Notes: generated by a model not told the origin, from the letters alone. A stretch of 54,142 bases of DNA from Bacillota bacterium (GCA_023421075.1 JAEZUM010000073.1:1-54142), one strand, 5' to 3'. Positions 7,083 to 16,325 are shown, counted from the stretch's first letter. Numbers and translations: made by a program.

Positions 7083-8471
7083 ATGTCAAATGTAAAACAT
7101 CCAGCAGAACCGTTCAAAATTAAAATGGTAGAACCTTTACATATCATTTCAGAAGACGATAGAAGAAAGGCTTTAGAAGAGGCTGGTTATAATCCCTTCT
7201 TATTAAAATCAAAGGACGTTTATATTGATCTTCTGACCGATAGCGGTACCGGTGCTATGAGTGATAATCAGTGGGCCGGATTAATGTTAGGTGATGAAGC
7301 ATATGCAGGTAGCAAGAATTATTATAATATCTGTAATGCAGTAAAGGATATTTTTAATTACAATTATGTGGTTCCGACTCATCAGGGAAGAGGAGCAGAA
7401 CAGGTATTATTCCCCTTATTATTATCGCAGGGACAATATGTTTGCAGTAACTTCCATTTCGATACCACAAAGGCTCACGTGGAGTTATCCGGTGCTAAGG
7501 CGAGAAACTTCTTAATTCCGGAAGCTACCGATACCGGTACTTATTATGATTTCAAGGGTAATTTTAATATACCTGCACTGGAAGCATTTATCGAAGAGGT
7601 TGGAGCAGAGAATGTAGCATTTTTCATCATGACAGTTACCAACAACTCTGCAGGTGGACAGCCGGTTTCCATGGCAAACATGAAGGAGTTAAAGAGAGTT
7701 GCTGATAAATATGGTAAGAGAATTGTAATCGACTCAGCACGTTTTGCCGAGAATGCCATGTTTATTAAGATGAGAGAAAAGGGTTATGAGAATACCTCCG
7801 TTAAAGATATTATCACAGAGATGTATTCCTATGCTGATGTATTAACAATGAGTGCAAAAAAAGATGCTATTGTTAATATGGGTGGTATGATTGCCATCAA
7901 AAATGATGAAGATATTTATAAAGGTGCACAAGCAAGATGTGTTCCGATGGAAGGCTTTGCAACCTATGGCGGATTATCCGGAAGAGACATGGAGGCATTA
8001 GCAAGAGGCCTTTATGAAGGTATTGACGAGGATTACCTTCAGTATCGTCTCGGACAGGTAAAATACCTGGGCGATCGCTTGATGGAGATCGGTGTTCCGA
8101 TTCAATATCCGACCGGTGGTCATGCTGTCTTTGTTGATGCAAGAAAGATCCTTCCCAATATTCCGGGAGATCAGTTCCCTGCACAGGCACTATGTAACGC
8201 ACTTTATCTGGCTTCCGGTGTACGTGCGGTTGAGATCGGTTCCTTCTTATTAGGAAGAAATCCTTTGACCGGAGTTCAGGAACCGGCACCGCTTGAATTG
8301 GTTCGTTTGACAATTCCCAGAAGAGTATATACTCAGAGCCATATGGACGAAATCGTAGAAGGTTTTAGAAAAGTTATGGAGCAGAAGGATAAGCTGGTTG
8401 GACTGACCTTTGACTATGAGCCTCCGGTATTAAGACACTTCCTTGCAAGATTAAGACCATTGGATAAATAA
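7083..8471 (+). CDS. tnaA: Tryptophanase (tryptophan indole-lyase)
   Basis: A 462-residue PLP enzyme of the beta-eliminating lyase family, about the length of E. coli TnaA (471). It splits L-tryptophan into indole, pyruvate and ammonia in the cytoplasm. The PLP lysine is K260 in MSAKKDA. Three positions separate it from tyrosine phenol-lyase: D127 in HFDTT (Thr in TPL), a hydrophobic I385 in VEIGS (Arg in TPL) and H452 in LRHF (Phe in TPL). All three match tryptophanase. Other family blocks are PTHQGRGAEQ and GGHAVFVDA. GGAGGAG precedes the ATG. Downstream lies an NSS transporter, forming a uptake-and-cleavage operon. Confidence in tryptophanase over TPL is high. Confidence 0.95.
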   Translation: MSNVKHPAEPFKIKMVEPLHIISEDDRRKALEEAGYNPFLLKSKDVYIDLLTDSGTGAMSDNQWAGLMLGDEAYAGSKNYYNICNAVKDIFNYNYVVPTHQGRGAEQVLFPLLLSQGQYVCSNFHFDTTKAHVELSGAKARNFLIPEATDTGTYYDFKGNFNIPALEAFIEEVGAENVAFFIMTVTNNSAGGQPVSMANMKELKRVADKYGKRIVIDSARFAENAMFIKMREKGYENTSVKDIITEMYSYADVLTMSAKKDAIVNMGGMIAIKNDEDIYKGAQARCVPMEGFATYGGLSGRDMEALARGLYEGIDEDYLQYRLGQVKYLGDRLMEIGVPIQYPTGGHAVFVDARKILPNIPGDQFPAQALCNALYLASGVRAVEIGSFLLGRNPLTGVQEPAPLELVRLTIPRRVYTQSHMDEIVEGFRKVMEQKDKLVGLTFDYEPPVLRHFLARLRPLDK

Positions 8472-8499
8472 GCTTTAAACTAAATAGGACCGAATAATT

Positions 8500-8603
8500 T
8501 GCTCTCTTAGATCCCAATAGTATAATTCTTCTATTTCTGATTTAAGAGAGCATTTAAGTTTAATAACATTTCATAGCAATGCAAACTATATAGTATTGGG
8601 AGG
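8500..8603 (+). promoter_or_regulatory. Alternative mRNA hairpins between tnaA and the NSS transporter
   Basis: A 10-bp stem TGCTCTCTTA (8500-8509) / TAAGAGAGCA (8543-8552) has a 33-nt loop and no T-run. Its loop contains CCCAATAGTATA (8513-8524), which can pair at 11 of 12 positions with TATAGTATTGGG (8589-8600). That second pairing would cover the start of the transporter ribosome binding site GGGAGG (8598-8603). The structures could serve in processing or translational control. Confidence 0.45.
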
Positions 8604-8609
8604 TTAATC

Positions 8610-10115
8610 ATGAGAGAAAATTGGCAAAGTAGAAAAGGGTTTATCTTTGCTGCTGCGGGAGCGGCGATCGGTTTGGGAAATCTATGGAGATTCCCCTTCC
8701 AGGCATACAAAAATGGTGGTGGTGCATTCCTTCTGCCGTATTTTGTAGCATTAATCACTTGTGCGATTCCGTTAATGATCATGGAATATGCATTCGGACG
8801 TAAGATTCGCGGCGGTTCCGTGAAAGCTTTTGCAAGTCTTAAAAAGAGATTAGAGGTTATAGGATGGGTTCAGGTAATGGTTCCCGTGGTGGTAATGACG
8901 TATTACTCGGCGATTATATCCATATCCTTGATTTTCATGGTTTATTCCTTAGGCCATGCCTTTGGCATTATCAACTGGTTGTCTGATCCGGGACCTATTA
9001 TGGGAATGGTTACCGGTAGTGCGGAAAGTGCAATGGACTTAGGCGCAGGCATCAGTTTATATATTGTTATTGCAGTTATTTTTGTTTGGATTGCCAACTG
9101 GCTTATTGTTCGAAAAGGTATCTCAGGTGGTATTGAGAAAATGTCCAATATTTTTACACCGATGCTGATGATACTTATGCTTATATTCATGGTGAATGCA
9201 GTTCGCCTAAACGGAGCTACGATCGGTCTGGAAGCTTTATTTAAGCCGGATTTCTCTAAGATATTAGATCCCGGTATCTGGGTATCTGCTTATGCACAGG
9301 TATTTTTCTCCACAACCTTGGCGGTAGGTGTTATGATTGCATATGGCTCCTACCTGCATGAAAAGGCAGACGTTGTTAATAGTGCATTTATTACGGTTCT
9401 TGCGAATTCAAGCTTTGATCTGATTGCAGGTGTATTGGTATTCTCAACCTTAGGTTATCTTGTAAACAATATGGGTGTTGAGTTTACCTCCTTTGGTACC
9501 GGTGCAGGTGTGGCATTTATCGCCTTCCCGATTGCAATCTCTACCATGTCAAGCAATGTAGTGGTTCAAGGCCTATTAGGATTTTTGTTTTTCTTCTGTC
9601 TGTTTATTGCAGGTGTTTCCTCTAGTATCTCTATGTTGGAATCCTTTGCAACGGCAGCATTAGATAAATTTAATATTCCCAGAAAGAAATTAATCACGAT
9701 TATATCAATCATTGGATTTATCGGAAGTGCATGCTTTGCAAGCTATGCCGGCTTTAATTTCATCCTTGATATTGTGGATGCTTATGTTGGAAATATTGTA
9801 ATTGCCGGTCTTGGTTTGGTGGAAGTGGTTGCAATCAGTTACATCTACGGTACTAAGGAGCTTAGAGAAGAAGCAAATAAATACTCTGACTTCAAGGTAG
9901 GCAAATGGTGGGATTACTTATTAAGATATTTTACACCCCTGTTGCTTGGCGCTGTTGTAGTAACGAATATTGTTAACTTAATTACCGGATTAGGTAAGAT
10001 GGAAGGCGTAGAGCTTGTGTCTAACATTATATTCGGATGGGGAACAGTAGCTATTATGATTGGTGCATCCATTATATTCTGCAAGAGAAAATGGTCTGTT
10101 AACGCTCAACAATAA
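8610..10115 (+). CDS. Sodium-dependent amino acid transporter, NSS (SNF) family, probable tryptophan importer
   Basis: A 501-residue membrane protein of the neurotransmitter:sodium symporter family with about 11-12 helices. The TM1 region GAAIGLGNLWRFPFQAYKNGGGAFLLPY contains the unwound Na+/substrate-binding segment that defines the family, and TM6-8 blocks (SAYAQVFFSTTLAVGVMIAYGSY, SSSISMLESF) are intact. Bacterial NSS proteins such as LeuT and TnaT import amino acids with Na+. The location directly behind tnaA makes tryptophan the likeliest substrate (inference). GGGAGG lies 6 bp before the ATG and may be masked by an upstream pairing. A MetS-like small subunit follows after 15 bp. Confidence 0.92.
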   Translation: MRENWQSRKGFIFAAAGAAIGLGNLWRFPFQAYKNGGGAFLLPYFVALITCAIPLMIMEYAFGRKIRGGSVKAFASLKKRLEVIGWVQVMVPVVVMTYYSAIISISLIFMVYSLGHAFGIINWLSDPGPIMGMVTGSAESAMDLGAGISLYIVIAVIFVWIANWLIVRKGISGGIEKMSNIFTPMLMILMLIFMVNAVRLNGATIGLEALFKPDFSKILDPGIWVSAYAQVFFSTTLAVGVMIAYGSYLHEKADVVNSAFITVLANSSFDLIAGVLVFSTLGYLVNNMGVEFTSFGTGAGVAFIAFPIAISTMSSNVVVQGLLGFLFFFCLFIAGVSSSISMLESFATAALDKFNIPRKKLITIISIIGFIGSACFASYAGFNFILDIVDAYVGNIVIAGLGLVEVVAISYIYGTKELREEANKYSDFKVGKWWDYLLRYFTPLLLGAVVVTNIVNLITGLGKMEGVELVSNIIFGWGTVAIMIGASIIFCKRKWSVNAQQ

Positions 10116-10130
10116 TCGGAGGGAAATTAT

Positions 10131-10247
10131 ATGTCTACAGGTGCTGTAATTATGATGTTAGTTGGTCTCGGAACAGTGTGGGGTGGTGCAATCGTAACCA
10201 TTATCATTGCACTGGTTGTAGAGAAGAAAAATAAAAACAAGATGTAA
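10131..10247 (+). CDS. MetS-like small subunit of an NSS amino acid importer
   Basis: A 38-codon gene: the peptide starts MSTGAVIMMLVGLGTVWGG, forms one transmembrane helix and ends in a lysine/asparagine-rich tail (EKKNKNKM). This matches the MetS-like family of tiny proteins (methionine/alanine importer small subunit), encoded directly after NSS transporters and required for MetP activity in Corynebacterium. GGAGGG lies at about 10118-10123, and the gene starts 15 bp after the transporter stop. It is easily missed by gene callers. Its presence supports a two-component NSS importer in the tna operon. Confidence 0.85.
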   Translation: MSTGAVIMMLVGLGTVWGGAIVTIIIALVVEKKNKNKM

Positions 10248-10324
10248 TAGTAACAAGATAAGTAAATGCAGCTGGTTAGTATAACTCTGTTACGCATTGT
10301 TTACAATAATTAGCTAACATATAT

Positions 10325-10364
10325 GGGGTGGGAGAATTACAATTGTTATTCGTAATTCCCCACC
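10325..10364 (+). terminator. Terminator-like hairpin after the tna operon
   Basis: GGTGGGAGAATTAC (10327-10340) pairs with GTAATTCCCCACC (10352-10364) with one bulge. Only a short CTCTTT follows, so termination strength is uncertain. Confidence 0.6.
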
Positions 10365-10452
10365 TCTTTGACGGTATAAAATCGACTGCCACTGATTTTA
10401 ATTCGAATTATTTTGTGGTAAGATAGTGTTAACAGTGTAAGGAGGTGTAGCT

Positions 10453-11313
10453 ATGATAATTGAACAAATTAAATTACAGGAAGGAATATCGGACACTTCC
10501 TTAACAGCTTATCTTCAAGAACCGCCACTTTCGTCGATGGATTGGATGGAAAGACCGGCCGTAATCATTTGCCCGGGAGGAGCATATCTTGGTTATTCCG
10601 AGAAGGAAACAGAACCCGTGGCAATCAAATTCTTATCGGAAGGATATCAAGCCTTTGTTTTGAAGTATTCCATTGGTGATACTGCATACTTTCCGGCTCC
10701 ATTCCTGGATGCTGCGAAAGCTGTTATGATGGTTAGGGAACATGCGAAGCAATGGGGAATACATCCGGATCGAATAAGCTTATGCGGTTTTTCAACCGGC
10801 GCTCATGTAGCAGCAACCTTAGGTGCAATGTGGCAGAAGGCAGAATTGGCAAAAGCCTTGAATGCGGATAATAATTGCTTCAAGCCCAATGCGTTGCTCC
10901 TTGGATACCCGGTTCTTGATCTATACCGGTTCGGAGAGAGTAACCGGGAGCATTCTCAGGAAATGAAGACCTTGATAGATATGATGTTTTCCTGTATCTT
11001 CGGCTCCGCTGATCCGGATAAATCGGATATGATGAAGTGGGATGTCGCAAGTAACATTACTTCTGTGTATCCTCCGACCTTTTTGTGGATAACTACAGAG
11101 GATTCCTTCGTCGATGTGGAACAAAGTATGGATTTTATAAAGCGTCTGGCTGCTTACAAGGTACCGTATGAATTTCATGTCTTCGAAAAGGGGTCCCACG
11201 GCTCCTCGATAGGTAGTTCCACGGCAGGCTTCTCGGAAGAAGCGATTAAGAAGCTTGGTAATTCTCCGCAGTGGGTTGCTCTCGCGATGCGTTGGCTGGA
11301 TGGAAACAGGTAG
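10453..11313 (+). CDS. Alpha/beta hydrolase, BD-FAE/acetyl-esterase-like
   Basis: A 286-residue cytoplasmic esterase with the order oxyanion loop CPGGAYLGYS (residues 36-45), nucleophile elbow GFSTG (serine near residue 117), acid TTEDSFVDVEQS and catalytic histidine in KGSHGSS. This triad layout is that of carbohydrate-type acetyl esterases and BD-FAE-like enzymes, which remove acetyl or aryl esters from oligosaccharides. No signal peptide is present, so it would act on imported substrates. GGAGG precedes the ATG at 10453. It is 135 bp from the Gfo/Idh gene; a link to plant-fibre use fits the wider locus but is inferred. Confidence 0.82.
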   Translation: MIIEQIKLQEGISDTSLTAYLQEPPLSSMDWMERPAVIICPGGAYLGYSEKETEPVAIKFLSEGYQAFVLKYSIGDTAYFPAPFLDAAKAVMMVREHAKQWGIHPDRISLCGFSTGAHVAATLGAMWQKAELAKALNADNNCFKPNALLLGYPVLDLYRFGESNREHSQEMKTLIDMMFSCIFGSADPDKSDMMKWDVASNITSVYPPTFLWITTEDSFVDVEQSMDFIKRLAAYKVPYEFHVFEKGSHGSSIGSSTAGFSEEAIKKLGNSPQWVALAMRWLDGNR

Positions 11314-11448
11314 CTTCTTATTTGCTTAAAATAATTTTATCCATAATTTCTCCATAATATCGTCGTTTTATGGACTATGAAAAACAAATGCCAGGGTGTA
11401 GTATTAAGGGGATGAAATTATTAGCCAAGTATCAGCAAGGAGGATATC

Positions 11449-12528
11449 ATGCAGAAAAGTGATGGAATGAATTATGCGCCCCAGGGCAAACCTTCACCGG
11501 TGGTAGAGCCGGGCGAGTTTGCTTTCGCGGCGATTGCTCTTGATCATGGACATATTTATGGTATGTGTAACGGATTAACAGAAGCAGGAGCGGACTTAAA
11601 ATGGGTCTATGATCCGGATCCGGCTAAGGTAAAGGCGTTTTGCGAGAAGTTCCCTCAGGTCAGAGTAGCTACCTGTGAGGAGGAAATATTACAGGACAGT
11701 GAGGTAAAGCTGGTAGCAGGTGCAGCCGTGACCTCCTTGCGATGTGATCTTGGCATGCGAGTCATGGATGCAGGCAAAGATTATTTTACGGATAAAGCAC
11801 CGCTCACAACCCTGGAGCAGCTAGAGAGAGCCAAGGAGAAGGTAAGAACCACAGGTAAGAAATACATGGTATATTACAGTGAGCGACTTCATGTGGAAAG
11901 TGCTATCTATGCAGGCTATCTAATACGGGATGGTGCGATCGGTAAGGTGGTTCAGGTCATTGGGTTGGGACCACATCGATTAAATGCACCTTCAAGACCC
12001 GAATGGTTCTTCGAGAAGGATAAATACGGCGGGATACTCTGTGATATCGGAAGTCATCAGATCGAACAGTATCTCTTCTATGCAGATGTAAAGGATGGAC
12101 AGGTGGTCAGAAGCCAGATCGGAAATTATAATAACCCGGCTTATCCGGAGTTGGATGATTTCGGTGATTGTACCATAGTAGGAGACAACGGAACCACGAA
12201 CTATTTCAGAGTGGATTGGTTTACCCCGGACGGTCTTGGAACCTGGGGAGACGGAAGAACGATAATCTTAGGAACGGAAGGGTATATAGAGCTTAGAAAA
12301 TACATTAATATTGGAACCTCCAAGGATTCAGACCATGTATTCTTAGCAAACGGCAAGGGCGAATATCACTTCGAAGTAAATGGCAAGGTGGGCTATCCTT
12401 ACTTCGGACAACTGATATTAGATTGCATTAATCGTACGGAAAATGCCATGACACAGGAGCATGCCTTTAAGGCAGCAGAGCTCGGTGTTAAGGCTCAGAT
12501 GCTGGCAGCAGAGTTGACCGGTAGATAG
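11449..12528 (+). CDS. Gfo/Idh/MocA family oxidoreductase
   Basis: A 359-residue NAD(P)-dependent sugar or cyclitol dehydrogenase-like protein. The N-terminal Rossmann part (FAAIALDHGHIYGMCNGL, then VYDPDPAKVKAFCEKFP) is slightly unusual because the GxGxxG is replaced by LDHGHIYG. The EKP-type catalytic lysine motif appears as TDKAPLTT (residues about 106-113). The C-terminal alpha/beta substrate domain contains GGILCDIGSHQIEQ, whose D and H are the usual catalytic positions. GGAGG precedes the ATG. The modified glycine motif suggests a divergent subgroup whose substrate cannot be read here. Confidence 0.85.
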   Translation: MQKSDGMNYAPQGKPSPVVEPGEFAFAAIALDHGHIYGMCNGLTEAGADLKWVYDPDPAKVKAFCEKFPQVRVATCEEEILQDSEVKLVAGAAVTSLRCDLGMRVMDAGKDYFTDKAPLTTLEQLERAKEKVRTTGKKYMVYYSERLHVESAIYAGYLIRDGAIGKVVQVIGLGPHRLNAPSRPEWFFEKDKYGGILCDIGSHQIEQYLFYADVKDGQVVRSQIGNYNNPAYPELDDFGDCTIVGDNGTTNYFRVDWFTPDGLGTWGDGRTIILGTEGYIELRKYINIGTSKDSDHVFLANGKGEYHFEVNGKVGYPYFGQLILDCINRTENAMTQEHAFKAAELGVKAQMLAAELTGR

Positions 12529-12603
12529 AAATAGAGATCATTAATGATAGTCATAATAATTATCTGTGATATTTTATATGACAAAATGTATATAGTCATG
12601 AAG

Positions 12604-12649
12604 AAAGATGGGTATATCTCCTGTGGTGAAGGAGGTATACCCATCTTTT
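12604..12649. terminator. Bidirectional terminator between Gfo/Idh gene and LRR gene
   Basis: AAAGATGGGTATA at 12604-12616 pairs with TATACCCATCTTT at 12637-12649, and inner CTCC pairs with GGAG. T-runs occur on both strands, and it lies between convergent genes. Confidence 0.88.
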
Positions 12650-12712
12650 ATTGTGAGATTTATTATATTGCGAAAGCTTTTATCAATATAATATGTGAAA
12701 TGCTCGTATCTC

Positions 12713-15007
12713 TTATTCTAACTCAACTAAGAAATCATAAGCCTTGGCATATCCATAAGCGGTGCTGTTCGGACTGCAGAAGATAGTCTGCTTACCTGAA
12801 GTCTCCCAACTATAGAACGCTTTTTTATCAAGCTTAGTGATAGAATCAGGAATGTGAATCTTAAGCATGATAGGATTCCAACCAAAGGAATAACTCTTGA
12901 CTTCAGTCATGCCCCCCGATAACCAGACCTCCTCGAGATTCTGGCAGCTACTGAAGGCATAAGAATCGACGGAGGTTATAGAGTCCGGTAATAGTAAGGT
13001 TCTAAAGCCACAGCTTGCAAATGCACTCTTACCGATTGTCTCAAGGGATGCAGGGAAGTTCACTTCGGAAAGCTTGGAGCAATAAGCAAAGGCGGAGGCT
13101 TCGATGGTCTTTAATCGCTTCGGCAGATTGATCTCGGTAAGCTTACTGCAATCGTAGAAGGCATAACGTGCAATGGTTGTTATACTGTCTGGAAGAGTAA
13201 TCTTAGTCAAGGTTCTGTTGCTCTTGAACACGGAAGGTGCAATATAGACAACTTCCTTCGGTATGGTAAGTTCACTGGCAGTACCGGTATATTTCACGAG
13301 GAAGCCATTATTGGTAATTACCATGCTATCAACTTCGTTTTCACGAATCCACACAGTACCTGTGAAGACATAGCTTCCAAGTGCCTCCAGCGAATCGGGA
13401 AGAGATACATCTGCTAGATAGGAGCAGCCGTAAAATACATTGTTACCAATCTCCGTTACACCTTCAGGAACGGTTACCTTCGTTAAACTACGACAGTCAC
13501 GAAAGGCATTATCTTCGATTCTTCTGACAGACGAGGGGATCGTTAGTTCTGTTAATGAGGTACACCCACTGAATAAATAGCTTGTTATATAAGTAAGATT
13601 ATCCGGCAATGTGATGCTCTTTAAGTTGACGCACTGAGCAAAAGCACCCACACCTACGATGTTGATTGAATCTGGGAGTATAATCTCGGTTAACTGATGA
13701 CATTGTTGGAAAGCATAGCTTCCGATGTAAGCCAGCGTCTCCGGAAGTCGGATACCGGTAAGGCTTCGGCAAGCTTCGAAGGCACCATTACCGATCTTGG
13801 TTGTTTGGTCGGATAATGTGACATAGAGAAGCTTGGAACAATTGGCGAAGGTATAAGGTTCTATAGCCTTGATCTCTTCCGGTATTGTTATAGAGGTTAG
13901 GCCACTACAACCCTGGAATGCGCTATCTCCAAGGGTCCGGAGCTTCTCGGGAAGAGTGATCGCTGTTAATGAGCGGCATCCGGTAAAGGCATTGTTGCCG
14001 ATGCTTGTTACAGAAGCAGGGATTGTTATCGTCTTTAAATTCTTGCAATTGGCAAAAAGGCCATCTTCAATCTTCTCTAATGTACTAGGAAGATTAATGC
14101 TTGTTATCGCAGAACAGGAAGAGAACGCAGAAGCGTCAATGCGGGTGACGGTTGAAGGAAGCTTGATGCTCTTCAGCTTTGAGCATCCGGATAACATACC
14201 CTCGGGGATTACTGTGAGACCGGCGGGGAGCTTAATACTTGTAAGCTTGGAGCATTCTGAAAATGCATACGGCTCAATCTCCGTTACAGAATCCGGTATC
14301 GTGAGGGAAGTCAGGCTGTTACAGAACTGAAAGGTCTCTCTCTGGATCTTGGTCAAGCTACCTGGAATAGTAACCTTATTTAGCTTATAGCAATAACGAA
14401 AGGCTTGCTTTCCTAAGGTGGTTAAACCATCCGGGAGGGTGAACTGGGTCAATCGTCCACAGTTTTCGAAGGCTCTTCTTGCAATGTAATACAAGGAGCT
14501 GTCCTCGGGAACAGTAACCGTCTTTAATTTCGAACACCAGCGAAAGGCTTCGATACTGATAAACTTTAAAGACTTCGGCAAAGTAAGCTTTGTTAAGGAA
14601 CTACAGCTGGAAAATGCACTTTCGCCGATATAAGTTAAATTATCCGGTAAGGTTATGTTATTTAACTTATAAGCTCCGCTAAAAGCTTTATATGGGATAC
14701 GTTTGATTCCGTTTGGAAGATTAATCTTTTGTAAGGAATAACAATTGGCAAAGGCTTCATCCTCAATCACAGTGACACTTGATGGTAATACAATCGTTGT
14801 TACAGTGTTGTTGTCATAGAAGGCACGCTTGCCGATGGTAGTAATACTGCTCGGAACATTGACTGTCTTGGCGGATCCGGTATAAGCCAGAAGTACACCG
14901 TCCTTGATCAGAAAATCACTTGTCGCTGCATTAACAGGCTTTACCACGAGTAAGCATAAAGTCAGAAAGAACAGTGCGCCAATAATTCTTTTTAATTTGA
15001 TACTCAT
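12713..15007 (-). CDS. Secreted BspA-type leucine-rich repeat protein (LRR_5)
   Basis: A 764-residue protein. The ATG at 15007 follows GGAGGT and opens a signal peptide (MSIKLKRIIGALFFLTLCLLVV, cleavage near VNA-AT). The rest is about 29 tandem LRR_5 units of some 23 residues, of the form IP-x-S-V-x-x-IGxxAFxxCxxLxxIxL, as in BspA/TvLRR proteins. A short insert near residue 560 (VITNNGFLVKYTG) restarts the pattern and resembles the N-terminal cap. No LPXTG, SLH or membrane anchor is visible, so it is probably released or held non-covalently. Such proteins bind host, fibre or partner-cell surfaces; the target is unknown. In-frame codons upstream of 15007 lack a ribosome binding site. Confidence 0.92.
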   Translation of the reverse strand: MSIKLKRIIGALFFLTLCLLVVKPVNAATSDFLIKDGVLLAYTGSAKTVNVPSSITTIGKRAFYDNNTVTTIVLPSSVTVIEDEAFANCYSLQKINLPNGIKRIPYKAFSGAYKLNNITLPDNLTYIGESAFSSCSSLTKLTLPKSLKFISIEAFRWCSKLKTVTVPEDSSLYYIARRAFENCGRLTQFTLPDGLTTLGKQAFRYCYKLNKVTIPGSLTKIQRETFQFCNSLTSLTIPDSVTEIEPYAFSECSKLTSIKLPAGLTVIPEGMLSGCSKLKSIKLPSTVTRIDASAFSSCSAITSINLPSTLEKIEDGLFANCKNLKTITIPASVTSIGNNAFTGCRSLTAITLPEKLRTLGDSAFQGCSGLTSITIPEEIKAIEPYTFANCSKLLYVTLSDQTTKIGNGAFEACRSLTGIRLPETLAYIGSYAFQQCHQLTEIILPDSINIVGVGAFAQCVNLKSITLPDNLTYITSYLFSGCTSLTELTIPSSVRRIEDNAFRDCRSLTKVTVPEGVTEIGNNVFYGCSYLADVSLPDSLEALGSYVFTGTVWIRENEVDSMVITNNGFLVKYTGTASELTIPKEVVYIAPSVFKSNRTLTKITLPDSITTIARYAFYDCSKLTEINLPKRLKTIEASAFAYCSKLSEVNFPASLETIGKSAFASCGFRTLLLPDSITSVDSYAFSSCQNLEEVWLSGGMTEVKSYSFGWNPIMLKIHIPDSITKLDKKAFYSWETSGKQTIFCSPNSTAYGYAKAYDFLVELE

Positions 15008-15205
15008 AAAACACCTCCGATTACTCGCTATGTACTTAAGTTTTCTATGCTTTCTTGTAAAAAAGAAACCACGAAATTGTGATCCCATTTACTTTTTTAT
15101 TGTATTCCATTACGTGGCTTCCCACAAGTTAATTTTTCCTTAAGATTCCTTACAAAGAGAAAGGGCCTCTTGACAGAGACCCACTTCTACATGATTTTCG
15201 GTATT

Positions 15206-15934
15206 TTACAGTTTGTCCAGCTCCTCCTGCATGTAGAGAAGCAGTTGCTCCTTGGAGATTGCATTGTCATGCCCCTCAACGCAGGTATCAAACTCGGTAT
15301 TCTTTATAAATTCAATGAAGCATAATAATTTATCCTTATCATAGAGTCCATGATTATGATAATGATCACCACCGGAAGCATCACCCAGAAAAATAATTCT
15401 CTCCTCAGGAATATAGACTACCACCGAATCCTCGGAATGTGGATTAACGATCGGAAACAATTCGCAAGTGATACCACCCAGATCAAGGATAAGCTTATGA
15501 TCAAATATAATATCAGCAGTCTTAACGATGATGTCCTCCGTGTTAGGATATTCGATCCGGATATGTTTATCACAGAATTCGATCTCCTCACCGGTAATAA
15601 GTCTTTCACGCATCGAGGAAGTATCCCACCCCCACAAAGCAACCTTAGAAAGCTGCTCATTGGTCTGTCTACCGATAATCGATTTGGCCTTAATAGCATG
15701 TAACCCGAAGGTATGATCCCAGTGCCAATGGGTTATTGCAATGTAATCCGGATAAGAAAGGTTGAGCTCTTCAAGCTGGGATAGGAATAGCTTGGCATGC
15801 TTGTCTGAATTCCCTGCATCAACCATGAGGGAATAGCGATCACCTCGGATATAGCCAAGGTTTGGCCGGTCCGTCTCCTCGGTAAAGGGTAAATAATAGA
15901 TACGGTCGGATAACTTATGAAGCAGATTTGTCAC
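15206..15934 (-). CDS. MBL-fold metallo-hydrolase
   Basis: A 242-residue protein with the metal-binding motif THWHWDH (HxHxDH) near residue 68, then NPHSEDSVVV, LGDASGGD (bridging Asp) and EGHDNA (last His), the order seen in lactonase-, glyoxalase II- and beta-lactamase-like hydrolases. I choose GTG at 15934 because GGAGG at 15945-15949 is 8-10 bp upstream; a GTG at 15943 is too close to it. The gene overlaps the end of the upstream MerR gene by about 20 bp, so the two are translationally coupled. The substrate is unknown. Confidence 0.87.
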   Translation of the reverse strand: MTNLLHKLSDRIYYLPFTEETDRPNLGYIRGDRYSLMVDAGNSDKHAKLFLSQLEELNLSYPDYIAITHWHWDHTFGLHAIKAKSIIGRQTNEQLSKVALWGWDTSSMRERLITGEEIEFCDKHIRIEYPNTEDIIVKTADIIFDHKLILDLGGITCELFPIVNPHSEDSVVVYIPEERIIFLGDASGGDHYHNHGLYDKDKLLCFIEFIKNTEFDTCVEGHDNAISKEQLLLYMQEELDKL

Positions 15935-16325
15935 AGGATACACCTCCGGTTTCTTGATCGATATGGAAAATACCGATTTCTTTATAGTGATCGATCTTGT
16001 AATTTACGATACCAAGACTTTTCTTAAGAACCTCCATCTGATTCAATATCTCGGCTCTATGTTTCTCCAACACCACCTTACGCTCTTCGCAGGTATCCTC
16101 TCCCCGTAAGCATAGATTCATAAATTGCTTAATCTCCAGGATAGGCATACCGCTGTTCTTCAGACAGCAGATTAATCCTAGCCAATCAAGATCAGTATCA
16201 CTAAAAGTGCGGATACCGCTTTTGGTCCGCTTTAAAGTCGGAAGCAGTCCCTCCTTGTCATAGTAGCGTAGCGCGGATGAAGTTAACCCCAGTCTCTCAG
16301 CGGCCTGTTGTATAGAGTAGGTCAT
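15915..16325 (-). CDS. MerR family regulator (small, AKR-linked type)
   Basis: A 136-residue regulator. Residues 1-70 form the winged helix (SIQQAAERLGLTSSALRYYDKEGLL, then TFSDTDLDWLGLICCLKNSGM) and residues 78-120 the coiled coil; there is no sizeable ligand domain. Cysteines at C53, C54, C72 and C79 are candidates for redox or metal sensing, as in the AdhR/NmlR group that responds to electrophiles (inference). It overlaps the MBL-hydrolase gene and is divergent from an aldo-keto reductase whose promoter has a 19-bp spacer and dyad, the expected target. GGAGG precedes the ATG. Confidence 0.9.
   Translation of the reverse strand: MTYSIQQAAERLGLTSSALRYYDKEGLLPTLKRTKSGIRTFSDTDLDWLGLICCLKNSGMPILEIKQFMNLCLRGEDTCEERKVVLEKHRAEILNQMEVLKKSLGIVNYKIDHYKEIGIFHIDQETGGVSCDKSAS

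Noticed and set aside
12544..12786. Plus-strand 80-codon frame after the Gfo/Idh gene
   Set aside because: It reads through a bidirectional terminator and into the LRR gene, with no ribosome binding site.
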